Source: Rhynchosporium graminicola
Lineage: Eukaryota > Ascomycota > Leotiomycetes > Helotiales > Ploettnerulaceae
Direction: 5' to 3'
DNA length: 64,000 nucleotides
Assembly (NCBI GenBank): GCA_900074885.1
Contig: FJUW01000060.1
Span: forward strand, 210,556 to 274,555
Part shown: positions 23,092 to 35,575 of the stretch, piece by piece
Position numbering within the stretch: position 1 is the first letter of the stretch
How the letters are laid out: each line of letters opens with the position of its first letter
Position numbers and translations under genes: made by a program
The notes under the pieces: model-generated
What the model was told of the DNA's origin: nothing
Database searches by the model: none
Seen by the model: the letters and a program-made list of their open reading frames with translations, nothing else

Positions 23092-25453
23092 CTACCAGGT
23101 CTCCTGCCTATACATATTAGCGACCTCAAGCCGCTTCACAAAAGCCTCTGCCCTCGCTTTCCTATCATCACCATCAACAAACATATGGGTCGCAAACACA
23201 TCCACAAAAGCCGCTCTAACAGCCTTCGGCATGTTGCCCGAACTTCCACATACGAAAATCACCGCACCACGGTTGACCGCTTTAACTACCACGTCTCCAA
23301 ACTGCCGAATTCTGTCTTGCACATATACTTTTTTCCCAGTGGGATCATCGCGTGAGAAGGCCGGGGCAACGCGCACTTGGAGTCCTGGATCCTTCCACTC
23401 CTCCTCGTAGAAATAATCGGCTTCACGGTTGCGCCCGCCGAAGAAAAGGTATGTGTGTCCGAGTTGGTCGGGAGTGACAGCGTAATCGGCACGTTCCCAG
23501 ATCAGAGAGCGGCAGGGCGCGAGACCCGTGCCTGGACAAACCATGATGAGTGGGATCTTGATATTCTTCTCGATGTCTTCGTAGAATTTCGGTTCGTGAT
23601 CGATGTGGATCCTCATGAAAGCTCCGTGGGGGAGGGCGGCAAGAAATCGTGTACAAAGACCGCGGCGGACTTTCGAGAGAACCGTTTTGTAGTTGACTAC
23701 TGCGACGAGGAGTTCAATTCTGGTATCCCATTGTTCGTACGCTTTCTGTATGCCGCCACTAGATATGCTATATTTTCTGCCGCGGATGATAGGAAAGACT
23801 GAGGTTACGATATTGAAGGGTAATTTGACGGAGCGAAAATCTTGGAGGACTTCGAGGATACCGCGGCGTGGACGGGTGGCGTAGTCGAAGAATTCATCGG
23901 TAAATGCTGGGTTTGAAAATTCTAGAAGTCGTTCCTTGTGCGTTGGATCATCTGTGAAATGTGCGAAGATGTCGAGGACGCTTCGTTGAGGTATAGCTGT
24001 GATGTCTAGATTAATCGTAAGGAGGTCTCGCAGTGTACATCCATCCACTGCCCAGAGACCTTTTGGTCTTGGTGGGATGAGAAACGCGTCGAAGAACGCA
24101 GCAGGGCCTCCGACTTTGAATCGAAGAGGTACATCTGCTACGTCATTCCAGTCCATCAGATCGATCAAGGCCTGGACGTCTTCGGGGAAGTTCTGCGGGT
24201 ATATCGTCACGGTATCACCAGGTGTGTAAACTTCTTCGCCTGGGATCGCTAATACGATCTCGCGGACATCTTGCCAGTGAGTTTCTGGCGTAAGTCGTTT
24301 GTTCGATATCACAGTTGCAAGGTGGGCTCGAGGAATGACTGGAACGGCCAGCAGCCCACGATTGAAAGGCGGATCAACGTTCAGATCTTCTTGCGGGAAA
24401 GGCTCCTTGAGCTGAGGACATTCAATAGCATCGGGAAGACCAGTGTCGTCTGGGTGTATGTATTTGCGGTCCATGGTGGGTACTGCTGATGGTTCTTGTG
24501 TGACGTTCTGGATGTCACGGGCTGGTTGAATTGTTTTGATTGACGTAAATTCCTCTGGTGCTACGATCTGATGCGTCCATTTGAACGGAAGGAGCACGTC
24601 TGGCGGTATTGGGTCGACTCCTTCCGGCAGTGGGAATGATATCAGCAGTTGAGATTGGAACTCAGTAGCCCATGGAAGGTACGCTCCATCGAAGCTGTTC
24701 AGTCAGCAAGATTCCCGTCATCTTGAAACTTGTGATGAGACAGGAGATTCGGAATTGATGTTGTTCAGCAGAGTCAAGATGGCTGCACCAGAATGCTCCA
24801 AGCAAACAAGATCGGCATCGGATTATGATCCGAAGAGATTGACTCACCCATCATGATGCTGATCATCGGCCTCTCCTCTAGGAAAGAATTCTTTTGCTCC
24901 CAAACCTTGTAACCGCACATGCAGTAATCGAGCCGATCGATTGAATCTAGTGGTGTCAGTCACATGACCTTGAGATAGTCTTCGAAGTCATACTTAGGAT
25001 ACGAGCTATCACCCAGCCCAAAAGTCGTAAAATTCAGACCCTCTAGAGCCGTAGATGAGAGATTCTTCTTCAGAAGACTGGTCCATAGTTTTCTCGAGTT
25101 CTTCGGAAATTCTCCTTGACCTGTCGTGGAAGTCACGAGGACTATTATCGTCGCTTTGCGAAGGACGTCGGTTTTCACAGTTGGGATTTTCCTCTATTAT
25201 TTGAATAAGCACAATTCAAGTATCCATTTCATCCTGAGGTGGAAGGATATCTTACCACCTCCCCGGACTTCATCTTTTTCTCCACGACATCCGCGAAGTC
25301 GTCCATCTCGGTCACGATAGTCTTGAAGTGCAACCTTTCGGTGATCTGACCCAGGCGCTCGGCCACATCCTGGCTGTTCCCTGTCTCTGAGCCATAGAGA
25401 ATGAGCGCGTATCTCTCGTTTAGTTCTCCATTTGTGATTTGGCTGGTGACCAT
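23092..25453 (-). CDS. tah18: NADPH-dependent diflavin oxidoreductase Tah18
   Basis: Passes electrons from NADPH through FAD and FMN to Dre2 at the first step of cytosolic iron-sulfur protein assembly. Four exons: 25453-25256, 25193-24994, 24946-24848, 24694-23092, giving 699 aa, somewhat longer than the roughly 620-aa yeast protein. Introns are 62, 47 and 153 nt with GTAAGA, GTATGA and GTGAGT donors; joins restore SSYPKFNRSARLL and GEADDQHHDGFDGAYLPW. The flavodoxin domain has LYGSETGNS (residues 19-27), STTGQGEFP (about 88-96) and FGLGDSSYPK (124-133). The FAD-binding part has RKYSIS (472-477); the NADPH-binding part has CPGTGLAP (552-559) and CGSSGNMPKAV (648-658); the protein ends in YRQETW, the characteristic aromatic terminus. 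The acceptor of the first intron is the least certain join. It is divergent from the RNA-binding gene 2.5 kb away. Confidence 0.93.
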
Positions 25454-27994
25454 CTTTGAGGTGTTGGAGATTACATCGAGTCGATGTCGCGTCGATGATG
25501 GTGGCGAGCATCAAGAGAGTTTTGGTGGAGTGGATATAAGTATCAAGCGAAGGCGGGATCGGATGCCCAGCACCAGCCTGGGAAAGAAGAAGTCTATGAC
25601 AGCCATATCGACTACCAAATTATCATAGGGATGTCGCGATAATCAATCACAATCAAATGAGGCTCTGATTGGAGACAATTGAAAAGTCGCACAAGCATGA
25701 TTTAGCACTTCTGGTGACCGGCGGAGATAATATCAGCTTCGCCAGAATCGGCCGGCCACTTTCTTCTGACCACGAGAGCCCCACGCCACCTCCCACCTAC
25801 CTCGTGTTTGTACGGGCGACGACGACATCATGGCTAGAGACCCAGTCAAAACAAATCATAAGTCCAGAAATCGTGCAAGAACCTTAAAATCATCGAAGGA
25901 GAAAATTGATTTGGTTGGGCTTGCTATTGTTTGCTGTGTTGAATGGGCTGGATGGGTTGACTGGGTATATATATAGAATGGGTTGAATGGGTATATATAT
26001 AGAATGGGTTGAATGGCTCGAATGGGCAACAATAACCTTTAATGATTGTGGAGCGGAGCTTACGATGTAAGTAAGGTAGGTACTTCTAGGTAGGGTGGAC
26101 TGGACAGGAAAGCCAATAATCATGCAGCCCCTTTAATCCCACGCACCATCTTCAACGAGGCCAGATTATAGCCTCGCCTCAGAAAAAGACATGAGAAGTC
26201 AGAATCTAGAATCTAGATTCTGATCGCACGATTAGGTTCATCGGAGGGTGAGTTGTGGGTCCATCTTTCTTGGTGTGATTTTGTTCACGATAGAGCAGGC
26301 AGAACGACACTGTAGATTTAATTTTGATATTTGATGTAATACTACTAGGTAAGTATGACAGGTCACATCGTACGATTCCAGTACCAAAGTTAAACAACCA
26401 TGCACGGATCCGTGAATGCAGCCTTGTGCGGTGAGTGATTCCGCATGCAGACTTCTAGAAGACTGAAGGGCCCACGAAGTCCAATCAACCAACGTCTAGC
26501 AGTGCCGGCATTCGTTGTGGGCTAGGCCTCCTTTCTACTTTCTGGCAGGGCTCCACGGGAGGGATGGATATAGCTGTGCGGGTGAATGACTCTTCGGTTG
26601 ACGCGGGGGGGGTTTTTTTTTTACCGGAAGGTGACAATCTCAGAATTGAAAATGGATATAGCAGATTTGAGTGTCGAGGCCGATGAAGTTATAGTGATAC
26701 TTTTGGGGAGAAGTTTTAACATGATATGATGAAGCCGAGGCTAAGTAACCTCATCTTGGGCCACGAGGAGACTAGAAGGTGTAATCGAACACTATCACTC
26801 GAGCTCAGAGTCGCAAGGGTTCTGTAGAATATCAATCGAATAATACTTCAGTATTGCATCCATCACAATCTGATGACTTTTCTGACCTGACAAAAGTCGA
26901 TTTTAGACTTACTACGAGCTTCGAAGTAGTTGCTTCGCCGGAGACGAAGCTGCCTACCCTTGTGCAATGATATAATAAATCTTCGCGTGCAAGAATATGG
27001 GAAAAACTCCATGCTATTTCTGAAAACCGTTATCGATTTCTCGAGTGCTGAAATGGAGAAGTCGATCGATCATTTCAGTAGGTACAAAAGGAATCTGTCG
27101 GTAGATATACGTGCAGAAAGGCTTCATTCATATTGCCTAAAAAAGAGGCTGAACAAATTCGTGTCTAGTAAAGCGAGCACTTCATCTTACTCAAGTGATT
27201 GAATCATTATATGACTTTACTATACCACTTCGAGAATAGTCTTGTCCTAGAAGTCAAAGCTGCGAAGGTTTTAAGACATAATACTAGATTAATCTGTCAA
27301 AAGTCATATGTAAGTTTCATGACTTGGTAATTATTAAATCTGGGGATGAGTTTGCTGCTTATTAACGTGCCCAAGGAGAAGTAATCTGAGATCTCGATAC
27401 AAACTCATCATTCCAGAATTTAAAGTTAATCCAAAAGTTAGTCGATATTCAAGTACGATGTAACAAATGTCCTGAAATGATTTTGTGACCTTGCCATGAA
27501 GTCACGACCCTGGAATATACTTTACCATTTCCCATTCGCCGGAGACGATTTGGCCAGCCTCGCCTCCCCCCTATCACACCCTGGCAATCCTTCCCCCAAT
27601 GTCCGCTCCTGCCAATGACCTTCGACGTTCCAAGGCCCACCGGAGTGGAAAGTCTCCATAACACCTGCCTCCACCCGCTGCCACTAAGCCCAATACGGCA
27701 TCGGCATCTCGCTAAGGTGCGGCTGCTAAGGAATGATATATTTCACACGCGCAGCTTCCCCTTCCCTTCCTCTCCTCGACTACATCACAACAAGAGACGC
27801 TCACAGTTCATCAAACTCCAAACCCCAAACACTTCTCCCCCCAAAAACAGAAACCTAGGGCACCAAGCTACCCTACTTCAACCTCCCCCATTTGTTCAAG
27901 AGTCAATCATCCTCTCCAGACAACGTCGTCAATCCCAAACAACTTCAATCAACCTTCAGTTCAGTTCTTCCGTCAATTCCACCCAACCATCACC
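25454..27994. promoter_or_regulatory. Divergent intergenic region, tah18 / RNA-binding protein gene
   Basis: 2.5 kb holding both promoters. It contains a two-copy 26-bp repeat (25,963-26,014), a G-run next to a T-run at about 26,606-26,622, and a CT-rich stretch from 27,740 to 27,990 just before the 27,995 start, as expected for the leader of a highly expressed fungal gene. Short open frames near 26,930-27,202 and 27,615-28,226 are not convincing. Confidence 0.5.
25963..26014 (+). repeat. 26-bp tandem repeat, two perfect copies
   Basis: Two identical 26-bp units (25,963-25,988 and 25,989-26,014), each GGG, a TATATATATA run, then GAATGGGTTGAAT. Partial GAATGG(G) units flank both sides. Confidence 0.85.
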
Positions 27995-29416
27995 ATGTCT
28001 ACCATCGTGGAGAAAGTTTCTGACGCCGTCAATGACGTTACTGCCGCTCTTACAAACACCTCAATCTCCGACAAGCCTGCTGAGACGACCACCAGTGCCG
28101 CCGACAAGTCTGCTTCTAACGATGCAGTCTTGGCCAGCGCTTCTGAAGGCCGCAGACTATACATCGGAAACCTCGCGTACGCGACGACCGAGGGGGAGTT
28201 GCAAGATTTCTTCAAGGGATACTTAATGTAAGACTTCCAAGTTCGCATTCCAGCCTTGCACTTCTTCTGCCTGGTCAGATTTGCCCCTTGGTACCCTTCG
28301 AAAAACTACACAGATCAGGCAGGCACGGTGGCAAGGTGCACCTGCAGCTTTAGTTCGAGTTGACCTCTGCACTTGCAAATGCATGGCGTCAGTTCAGTTT
28401 GATGAGTGTGCGTTTTGACACAGCTACTGACATTTCTTTCTTTTACAGTGAATCCACCTCTATCCCAAAGAACCCACGAACCGACCGCCCAGTTGGATAC
28501 GCTTTCGTTGACCTCTCCACCCCAAGTGAGGCTGAGCGTGCCATCACCGAGCTTTCTGGAAAGGAGATCCTTGAGCGCAAGGTCTCTGTTCAGCTTGCCC
28601 GCAAGCCGGAGCAAAATGCCGAGAAGGGTGAGGGAGGAGCTGCCAGCGGTGGTGAGGGTGCCTCCGGAGGTGAAGGCCGCCGTAGACAATCTGGCCGTGG
28701 CCGCGGCCGTGGACGTGGTCGTGGAGGCCGTGGAGGACGCAACACTGGTTCTGTAAGTCTGCAGAGCTTGCATCGAAAAGTTCCTCAGCTGACAGCTAGA
28801 TAGGCCCGTGGCGAGGAGGGTGCTGAGCTCCCAGCCTCAGAGGTTCTCCCTTTGACCGAAACCACCAACACCGCTGAGACGAAGGACAAGGAGGTTAAGG
28901 ATACTAAGGACAAGACTGAGAAGGCTCCTCGTGTCCCCCGTGAGAGACGCGAGCGTGGCCCACCAGCTGATGGAATTCCATCCAAGAACAAGGTCATGGT
29001 TGCCAACCTCCCCTACGATCTTTCCGAGGAGAAGGTATGTTTTACCCAGTTTTTTACCCACTTTCATGGCTTCAAATCTAATACGAGTCTAGCTCAAGGA
29101 ACTCTTCGCTGCTTATGAGCCATCCTCTGCCAAGATCGCTCTTCGCCCAATTCCTCGCTTCATGGTCAAGAAGCTTCAGGCCCGCAACGAGCCCCGCAAG
29201 GGACGTGGATTTGGTTTCGTCACTCTCGCATCTGAGGAGATGCAACAGAAGGCCGTTACTGAGATGAACGCCAAGGAGATCGAGGGTCGGGAGATTGCTG
29301 TCAAGGTCGCGATTGACAGCCCAGACAAGACCGATGATGATGCCAATGCTCCAGCTGCTGAGGCTGCTACCGAGGGCACCAACGGCGCGGCTGAGACCAC
29401 CACTGCTGCTGCTTAA
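27995..29416 (+). CDS. RRM-RGG-RRM RNA-binding protein, Sbp1-like
   Basis: Binds mRNA. The order RRM, RGG box, RRM is that of yeast Sbp1, which binds eIF4G through its RGG region, represses translation and promotes decapping; orthology is inferred from the architecture. Four exons: 27995-28227, 28449-28752, 28804-29034, 29093-29416, giving 363 aa. Donors are GTAAGA, GTAAGT and GTATGT; all acceptors end AG and phases fit. RRM1 has RNP2 LYIGNL (55-60) and RNP1 PVGYAFVDL (about 92-100). An RG-rich run follows at about 155-176 (GRGRGRGRGRGGRGG). A Lys/Glu-rich linker leads to RRM2 with VMVANLPY (243-250) and RNP1 RGFGFVTL (294-301). The tail is Ala/Thr-rich. The first intron (221 nt) is long for this genome and interrupts RRM1 between beta1/helix1 and the rest. 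Confidence 0.9.
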
Positions 29417-30268
29417 GCAGGTATAAAACTTGTATGATTGAGAGGTGCTACATCACAAGGACAATCACAACTGCATACTTTGCATTTTGGAGCACCTGAT
29501 CGATGGAGAGCTCGATCCTTCACTGGTTCGACAGCTATGAATTTCTTTTGAGTGGAACGCAGGCCTGCAAGACACCCTCTCACTTCGAGCTAGTCTTAGG
29601 ACACGGTACAGAAATGGGATATTATTTGCGTGGGCAGCTGGTTCCTAATGAATCTTTCTTCAAAACCATGTCTTAATACCATTTCTCTGGCATTCTCAGG
29701 GCTGTACACTAGATTTCTTTCTTATGTGCTCTTGGGAAAGGAAGGGGATGGAAAAAGTTATTCATTTGACGATATCAATAGGAACTGGCACTTTGCTGAC
29801 ACACGGACAACCTTGGTCTCGGTTTGATATGATTATGATTGTGATTGTGACCATGACCGTGGCCGTGACGAAGATTCTCAGCTAAGAGCAAACTGTCCCT
29901 CTGCACAATTGAAACGATTCCTTTTGCTGTCGTGTGACATTGAATACCTTACAGACCTAGGTACTTACTCCGCAACTAGAAACGTAGCCTCATGTCTAGC
30001 TGTTGATGCAAGTTCAGCCGCGTCCGTCGTCATTGGGCTCGCTCCCCACGCTAGCTTGCTTCCAACCACACCGCAGCCCCTTGGCCTTTGTTCTGCCACC
30101 AGTAACTAGAGATCCACGAAGATTACCATCCCATCATCTCACGATCCAATACCCTGATAACAATACGTTTCATTCCGTTCTATGCACACCAAATTCCTGC
30201 CACAATTCAACAGCGACAAGACTTCGCAGGCGTGAGAGTGCGACTTGAATCGCACAGCCATCTGCAGC
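29417..30268. other. Intergenic between two plus-strand genes
   Basis: 0.85 kb with the 3' end of the RNA-binding gene and the promoter of gcs1. At 29,825-29,869 there is a degenerate hexanucleotide repeat of the form TGAYNR (TGATTA, TGATTG, TGACCA, TGACCG). No other gene is seen. Confidence 0.5.
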
Positions 30269-31564
30269 ATGGCTAGTAAGGCCATGTGGGAAGTCGACCC
30301 GGAGACTCGATCAAAGGTATATTTTCCCCCATTCTGCTCCTCATTCTCCTATTTCTCTGTACTCAATTAAGACCATATCCCTTTTCATCCTTGCACTCCC
30401 CTTTCTCAATGCTTCTCAAACCTCCCCATTCAACTCCATACACGAGACTTAGACCCACCACAGCTCCTCGACATTCAAAAAACCAACGATAACTCCCGCT
30501 GCGCCGACTGCGGCGCCCCCTCTCCTCAATGGGCCTCCCCCAAATTCGGCGTGTTCATCTGCCTCTCCTGCGCAGGTGTTCATCGCGGCCTAGGTGTACA
30601 CATTTCGTTCGTCAGAAGCATCACGATGGATGCATTTAAAGCAGTGGAAATCGAACGGATGCGAGAGGGTGGGAATAAGACATGGAGAAACTTCTTCGAC
30701 GATGCGGATGCCAACAAACAGAGTGGGGTCACTTGGGACGATGCTACAATTGCGGAAAGATATTCGGGAGATGTGGGAGAGGAGTATAAGGAGAGGTTGA
30801 CGGCGAAGGTGGAGGATAGGGAGTACATACCGGTTGTTAAAGCACCACCGAGTAAAACAGCGACGCCGAGGAGTCAAACACCCATGGGGAGGACATCTTC
30901 TCCGAGCTTGTCAAACCCAAGTCTAGGACCAGCAAGCAAAGCCAAAGTCGACGATAAATATTTCGCCAAGCTCGGCGCTGCAAATGATAGTCGATCAGCG
31001 GATCTCCCTCCTTCACAGGGCGGGAGATACGCCGGTTTTGGAAGCGCGCCTATCGAGAGACCGACTCAAGAGGCAAAATTACCTGGTTTAGAAGATCTGC
31101 AGAGAGATCCGGTAGCGGCGTTGACAAAGGGCTTTGGATGGTTTACTACAACGGTAGGGAAAACGGCGAAGACGGTCAATGAAGGATATATACAACCGAC
31201 CGCGAAAAATCTTGCGGATTCTGATATCGCGGCCCAAGCGAGAATTGCAGCTGCTAATGTTGCGAAGGGTGCGCAGACAGGGGCGAAGAGCGCAGCTGAT
31301 AACTTCAATCGTTTTGTGGAAGGGAATGGGGGAAGTGGAGGAGGGGGGAGTGGGGCGTATAGGAGCATGCCGCTCGATGAGAGTAAGAAGGATTTCTGGG
31401 ATAGTTTTGCGGATGCGGGAAATTCGAGAATGGCTGCGCAAGGAGGGGTGGGAGGAAGTGGTGGAAGTGCGATCGGGACGGGAGCTGTTAAGAAGAGCTC
31501 TAGTAGTGCGCCGGCAGCGAAACCGAAAGGAAAGTTGGACGAGGATAATTGGGATAAGTGGTAG
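30269..31564 (+). CDS. gcs1: Arf GTPase-activating protein, Gcs1/ARFGAP1 type
   Basis: Stimulates GTP hydrolysis by Arf1 and so controls COPI coat cycling and Golgi transport. Two exons: 30269-30316 and 30464-31564, giving 382 aa; the 147-nt intron runs GTATAT to CAG and splitting after [16 protein letters not shown] is conserved in the family. The zinc finger is C29-x2-C32-x16-C49-x2-C52, followed by the catalytic arginine (R57) in [13 protein letters not shown]. Downstream is a Ser/Pro linker. A Gly/Thr/Ser-rich amphipathic region ([15 protein letters not shown] onward, about residues 255-315) resembles the ALPS curvature-sensing motif of ARFGAP1. The C-terminus ends DEDNWDKW, a Trp-containing acidic tail of the kind that binds coat subunits in this family. 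Confidence 0.93.
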
Positions 31565-33244
31565 TATGGTTTCCCATCAGAAAGGATAGCACTTCTCGAA
31601 GGTAGAAAGTGAGAGGATCAGAAACATTCATGAATAGCTCTCTACATCCTCCTTCCTTCCTCTTGTTACATATCTCTGTATTAATATGAAATTCGAATCG
31701 ATATCTTTAGATGATTGTAAGTACGCGAAGTTAAGAAGCAAGATGATACCCTTTTACTGGAAAGCAGCGATCCGCCGCTGCTGCTGCTCGTTATGCGTCG
31801 GATCATCGAATCTCGTCTCATGAATTCGAGAACAGGCAGACAGCATATGAGAGCTGAAAACCCCTGAAATCTGCTTCGTCTATGAGGTCCGTCGGCGATT
31901 CATTTGCAAAGCACCGTCCATGCATTGTGGTTTTCTTGAAGAATCGCTCTTCTCGATATCCCGGAGAGGGGCGATGTTGTTGCTGTATGTATGTATGTAT
32001 GGTGGAGGTTTGGGTAGGTAAATAGGGACTCGCTGAAGTAAGTAAAGTATGCCTAGGTCGAGAGGGAGCAATATCGGTGGCGTAGCACGTTTTTGGGATC
32101 TTATACTAGGGAGAATGACTGTAGTGGGGAAGGTCTTTATTTTTTCGGGAAACCTTGTATGTGGATGGGAGAGGTATACCGTATGTGGGAGAGGTATATG
32201 GGGGAGGTTATGAGAGATGTATATGGGAGAGGTGTATGGTGGAGGTATATGAGAGATGTATATGGGAGAGGTATATTAGTATAATAAGAGAGTGGTTTGG
32301 AGATCTGGCTTTTGTGAATCAAAGGCAAGTCGGCTGTCTGTCTGCCAGAGTCGCCAAATTGAATCAACTGAAATGTTCAGCTATTCCGCGGTATAAGAAA
32401 GATATCGTTGTCGCAGGTGATGGTATCCCTAAAACCAGTAATGAATCTATGATGGCAGAACCCATCACCCATCCCGAACTGAACTCCTCCTTCGGATTCT
32501 CACCCTCCTTCTAGGCCACGCCGTAAAACTCCTCCGTTCAATATCTTACTACCTTTCTACTATCCTAACTCTTATCCTACTGCATGCCATGCCACTAATC
32601 TTCACGACCTGCTCCATTGATCGTATATTCTATTGCTAGAATCCCATGGATGACATCTCATATCCGAGTAATTTAATATAATACCATGGTTCTGGATGGG
32701 CGGGGAGAGTGTGCCATATATAGAGAATAGAACGAGAGTTTTAGGGTTAGGAGAGCGTTATTTGTGAAGAGTAGGGAGGAGATGGGAGCACTGTTGTTCC
32801 AGGATGTTCATGGACTTCTGATGCTGCTCAAGTCAGTGGGATGGGTGAGATGGATATACCTAGAGACATGGGATCTAGCTTCCATAAACTCGAGGTTGAT
32901 TATTTCATACTGCGGCGTAGATATCATGAATAGTGGGGAGGTGTGTTCGAGAAGCGGAAATCTCTTGTGAGAAATGTGATGAAGTTCGACGACCCACGAC
33001 TGACTCACTGAGGTGTTAATTGTGTAGAGGAATTGGGATGGACAAACTAGATATGTTAAAGGAACCGATTATTCGCACCTGAACTAGCTGACTTACCTCG
33101 GAGATAAAGGCAGGGGTAAAGGAATTGTTCTGCACAGCAACCGTCAAGTGGCCGTCACGGGATAGTTCGGTTTCTGAATTATATGTTAATAGGGAATCAC
33201 TAGGAAACGACCGTCTTACTTATACGATAATCGTCGGACAACTA
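31565..33244. other. Intergenic, no supported gene; contains a minisatellite
   Basis: 1.7 kb after gcs1. Apart from the GGGAGAGGTATAT-type minisatellite at 32,155-32,285 and a short (TGTA)n run near 31,985, I see nothing. The last few hundred bases may contain the decayed 3' part of the zinc-cluster pseudogene. Confidence 0.45.
32155..32285 (+). repeat. Purine-rich minisatellite
   Basis: Degenerate tandem units built on TATGGGAGAGGTA. A higher-order period of 39 bp is clear at 32,209-32,247 and from 32,248 on, both beginning TATGAGAGATG. It generates spurious open frames on both strands. Confidence 0.8.
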
Positions 33245-34066
33245 TCACAGAGCATCCGGTTTTAAGATTTGATCCAAATGGGCCAGAAATGCATAGCCTG
33301 CTATCGCGCCAAATCGAGCATAGTCGTCGAAAGTGAGGACAGGCCCATTTTCCCTGGTATAGGCTCGCGATACTGCATAGATCATGGTGCTAAAGTCCTT
33401 CCTGGCGCTACCCCTGTCTCTTGAAGAGATTGATACTCGAGTAAGCTCCATGAATTATGGAGATGCGAGGATGCCGACTTTGCTTGAGCCTGAATGATCA
33501 GTGTTTCTCAGCCAGTCGACGACGCCCTCGATAATGGCTTCCATGTCCCAGATCACGGGAGACTCAAATTGGAGGCATATTGAAGCAACGGTTGAGTCGA
33601 GTATGGCTTGCAGAAAAATGCTCTTGGAAGGGGCGCTGTGATATCTAGTCCAAGTCAACTTTTGGTGGCTTGGATAGCCCTCCGTTGCAAGATTACTCAC
33701 ATGTTTTGAAGACGCTCACTTCGCTCAACCTAGTCCTGAAAAAACCCGAGAAGGACAAGATTCTTTTCTCATACTAGCGTGATATGAATACCAGCTGCTC
33801 AAAAGTGGTGCCAATATCATCATCCGAACACTGTCAGATATTAGACATGGTACAAACTGCTTTGAATCGCCTGGAAGTAATTTGATTTTGAGAAGCTTAC
33901 ACCTAAGACAGCATCATATTTCTCTGACAGCATTCACTTCTTTTCGACGTTTCGGATCAAACTTCGCTCGCTTGCGAGGAATGATAGGAGACTTTTTGAG
34001 ACGCTGAAGATATGCAGTGCGTCTTGCATGGCAGTTAAGCGGCTCTTCTGCTTTGAATGCGACATC
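33245..34066 (-). pseudogene. Relic of a Zn(II)2Cys6 transcription factor
   Basis: The minus strand retains pieces of a fungal zinc-cluster regulator, broken by stops and at least one frame change. The 5' part reads RKRAKFDPKRRKEVNAVREI, then a TGA (33,914-33,916), then CCLRCKLLKIK, which aligns with the basic lead-in and CxxC start of the zinc cluster typical of this subgroup. A middle segment survives only in another frame with several stops (NLVLLGFFQD...VERSERLQN). A normal intron follows (33,700-33,645, GTGAGT...TTGAC...TAG) and joins in phase to YHSAPSKSIFL. The last exon has ESPVIWDMEAIIEGVVDWL and ARFGAIAGYAFLAHLDQILK, with one TAA at 33,455-33,457. The remaining zinc cysteines are not recognisable. 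The damage includes frame changes, so RIP alone does not explain it. Confidence 0.7.
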
Positions 34067-34714
34067 TTGAGTAATTTATGGATCGCAAACTACATAGGTG
34101 GAACAGTACTGGCGTTTTATTGTTGCTGGCGGAAATAATAATCCAAGAAATGGGAAGAGAGAGCCAAGTCGACTCCTTATCGACGGCGTGCGGAACTACT
34201 TATACGTAACGATTTTAGGGTCAGAAAGTTTTCCTCCTTCACGGAATTTCTATTCTCACACTGCCTCAAATACTTACCACAAATAACGGTGGCTTGTATA
34301 TTGTGATGTTTCATTGGTTGTTCTTAAAAGGGGATATCACAGACACCGAATTACCGTTTCGGGATAGCGTCGTTTCTGCAGTACAGTATTGGCCGCATAC
34401 ACAGCAATACTCTCTATTATTCATCGTTTAATAGGACGTCGGTTTCGAAGTCGAACACCAGCACTTGCTGAGCAGCGTTGAGATGGATGTGATAATCAGT
34501 AAGCCACGAGCTTATATAGGTGAGGCGTAGGGGCAGCAAATAAACCTTCATATGTATGGGTCAATGTATTGAAAAAAGCCCGCTGAGATAGGCAGATATT
34601 ATCGATTTCCTGATTCATTTTAACGACTAAAGTTACTACTTTGTCTTTTCCTATGAGGCTTGAGAGATGATAGACGAAGTGTTTTGATTTTCCATCCCTG
34701 GAATGGAAATCCCC
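34067..34714. other. Intergenic, nothing recognised
   Basis: 0.65 kb between the zinc-cluster relic and the 3' end of the DJ-1 family gene. It may hold the lost 5' end of the relic. No motif or structure stands out. Confidence 0.45.
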
Positions 34715-35575
34715 TCAAGTAGCTTGCTCGGCTTTCAAAACTCTATTCCCTTTGATATCCCTGGGCTCAAAGTCTAGACCCTGCAATCCAATCGCCGCAA
34801 CTTCAGCTGCATAGTTCTTTGCAACCCACTTTGGAACAGAAGTCAGCATAGGTCACCACTGATACGTGATTGTTTTCTCGATAGAGCAAATACATTCTTG
34901 CTCCCACTGGAGAGCAAAAAAGTGTTACTGCTTTGACTGATGCATCAAAAATTCGAAGGCCCCTGCTCAGGAAGCCAGAAGGGAGTAGGGAGAAACGAAA
35001 GAAACTCGGTTATCACTCACGTGCGAAAACATGTCCATGCCAGCACAGGCTCCTCCAGCGGTCCAGAACTGTCCATCCTCAACCCACTGGTCTTTCACCC
35101 AGTTAACCTGAGGTCTCAATTGCTTGGCAGTATCCAATGCCATATGGTTGGTCGTAGCCTTTCTTCCGTCCAAAACACCAGAAGTGCAAATAGCCAGAGC
35201 ACCAGTACAAGTAGCAAAGATGCCCTTCCCAGCGGCGACATGCTTGCGCAAGAAATTAGCGAACTTCTCGTTAAGTTTGAAGGTCATTGGATCTGGACCG
35301 CCGATGAGAAGGTAGTCTAGTGGAGGACAGTCGTCGACTGTGGTGGTAGGGACAAGCTGGCATCCGGAAGTCATTGTGACAGGATCCATCGTTGTGTTGA
35401 TATGATGGAAGACGACGTCGATGGCCTTCGAACCTAGTCCTTCCATCCCGGGAAACCCGGCTGCTTCGTAGGGTTCGATGAGGGCTTTGGATGATGAGGA
35501 GAGGATATCCAGAGGCCCGGCGACATCGAGCATTTGATATGGTATCATCAAGACTCCGAATTGGATGGGCGCCAT
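34715..35575 (-). CDS. DJ-1/PfpI superfamily protein (class I glutamine amidotransferase-like fold)
   Basis: Small cytosolic protein of the DJ-1/PfpI superfamily, in the branch containing isonitrile hydratases and the N-domains of AraC-type regulators; substrate unknown. Two exons: 35575-35021 and 34828-34715, giving 222 aa. The intron (192 nt) starts GTGAGT; joining at CAAAG/TGG restores AGMDMFSHWVAKNYAAEVAA and continues to GLDFEPRD..., ending ...LKAEQAT. Motifs: PYQMLDVAGPLDIL near the N-terminus, DYLLIGGPDP (87-96), and the nucleophile elbow GIFATCTGALAI with Cys 123, followed by SGVLDGRKATTNH, all standard for the branch. It is the gene nearest the right-hand repeat block yet shows no RIP damage. 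Confidence 0.9.

Noticed and set aside
26930..27202. 90-codon plus-strand frame
   Set aside because: A faint resemblance to fungal helical regulator N-termini appears in two different frames, which argues for a relic or chance. It is too weak to call.
27615..28226. 203-codon plus-strand frame overlapping the start of the RNA-binding gene
   Set aside because: It is Pro/Ser/Thr-rich from the CT-rich leader and runs out of frame into exon 1; it is a by-product of the pyrimidine tract.
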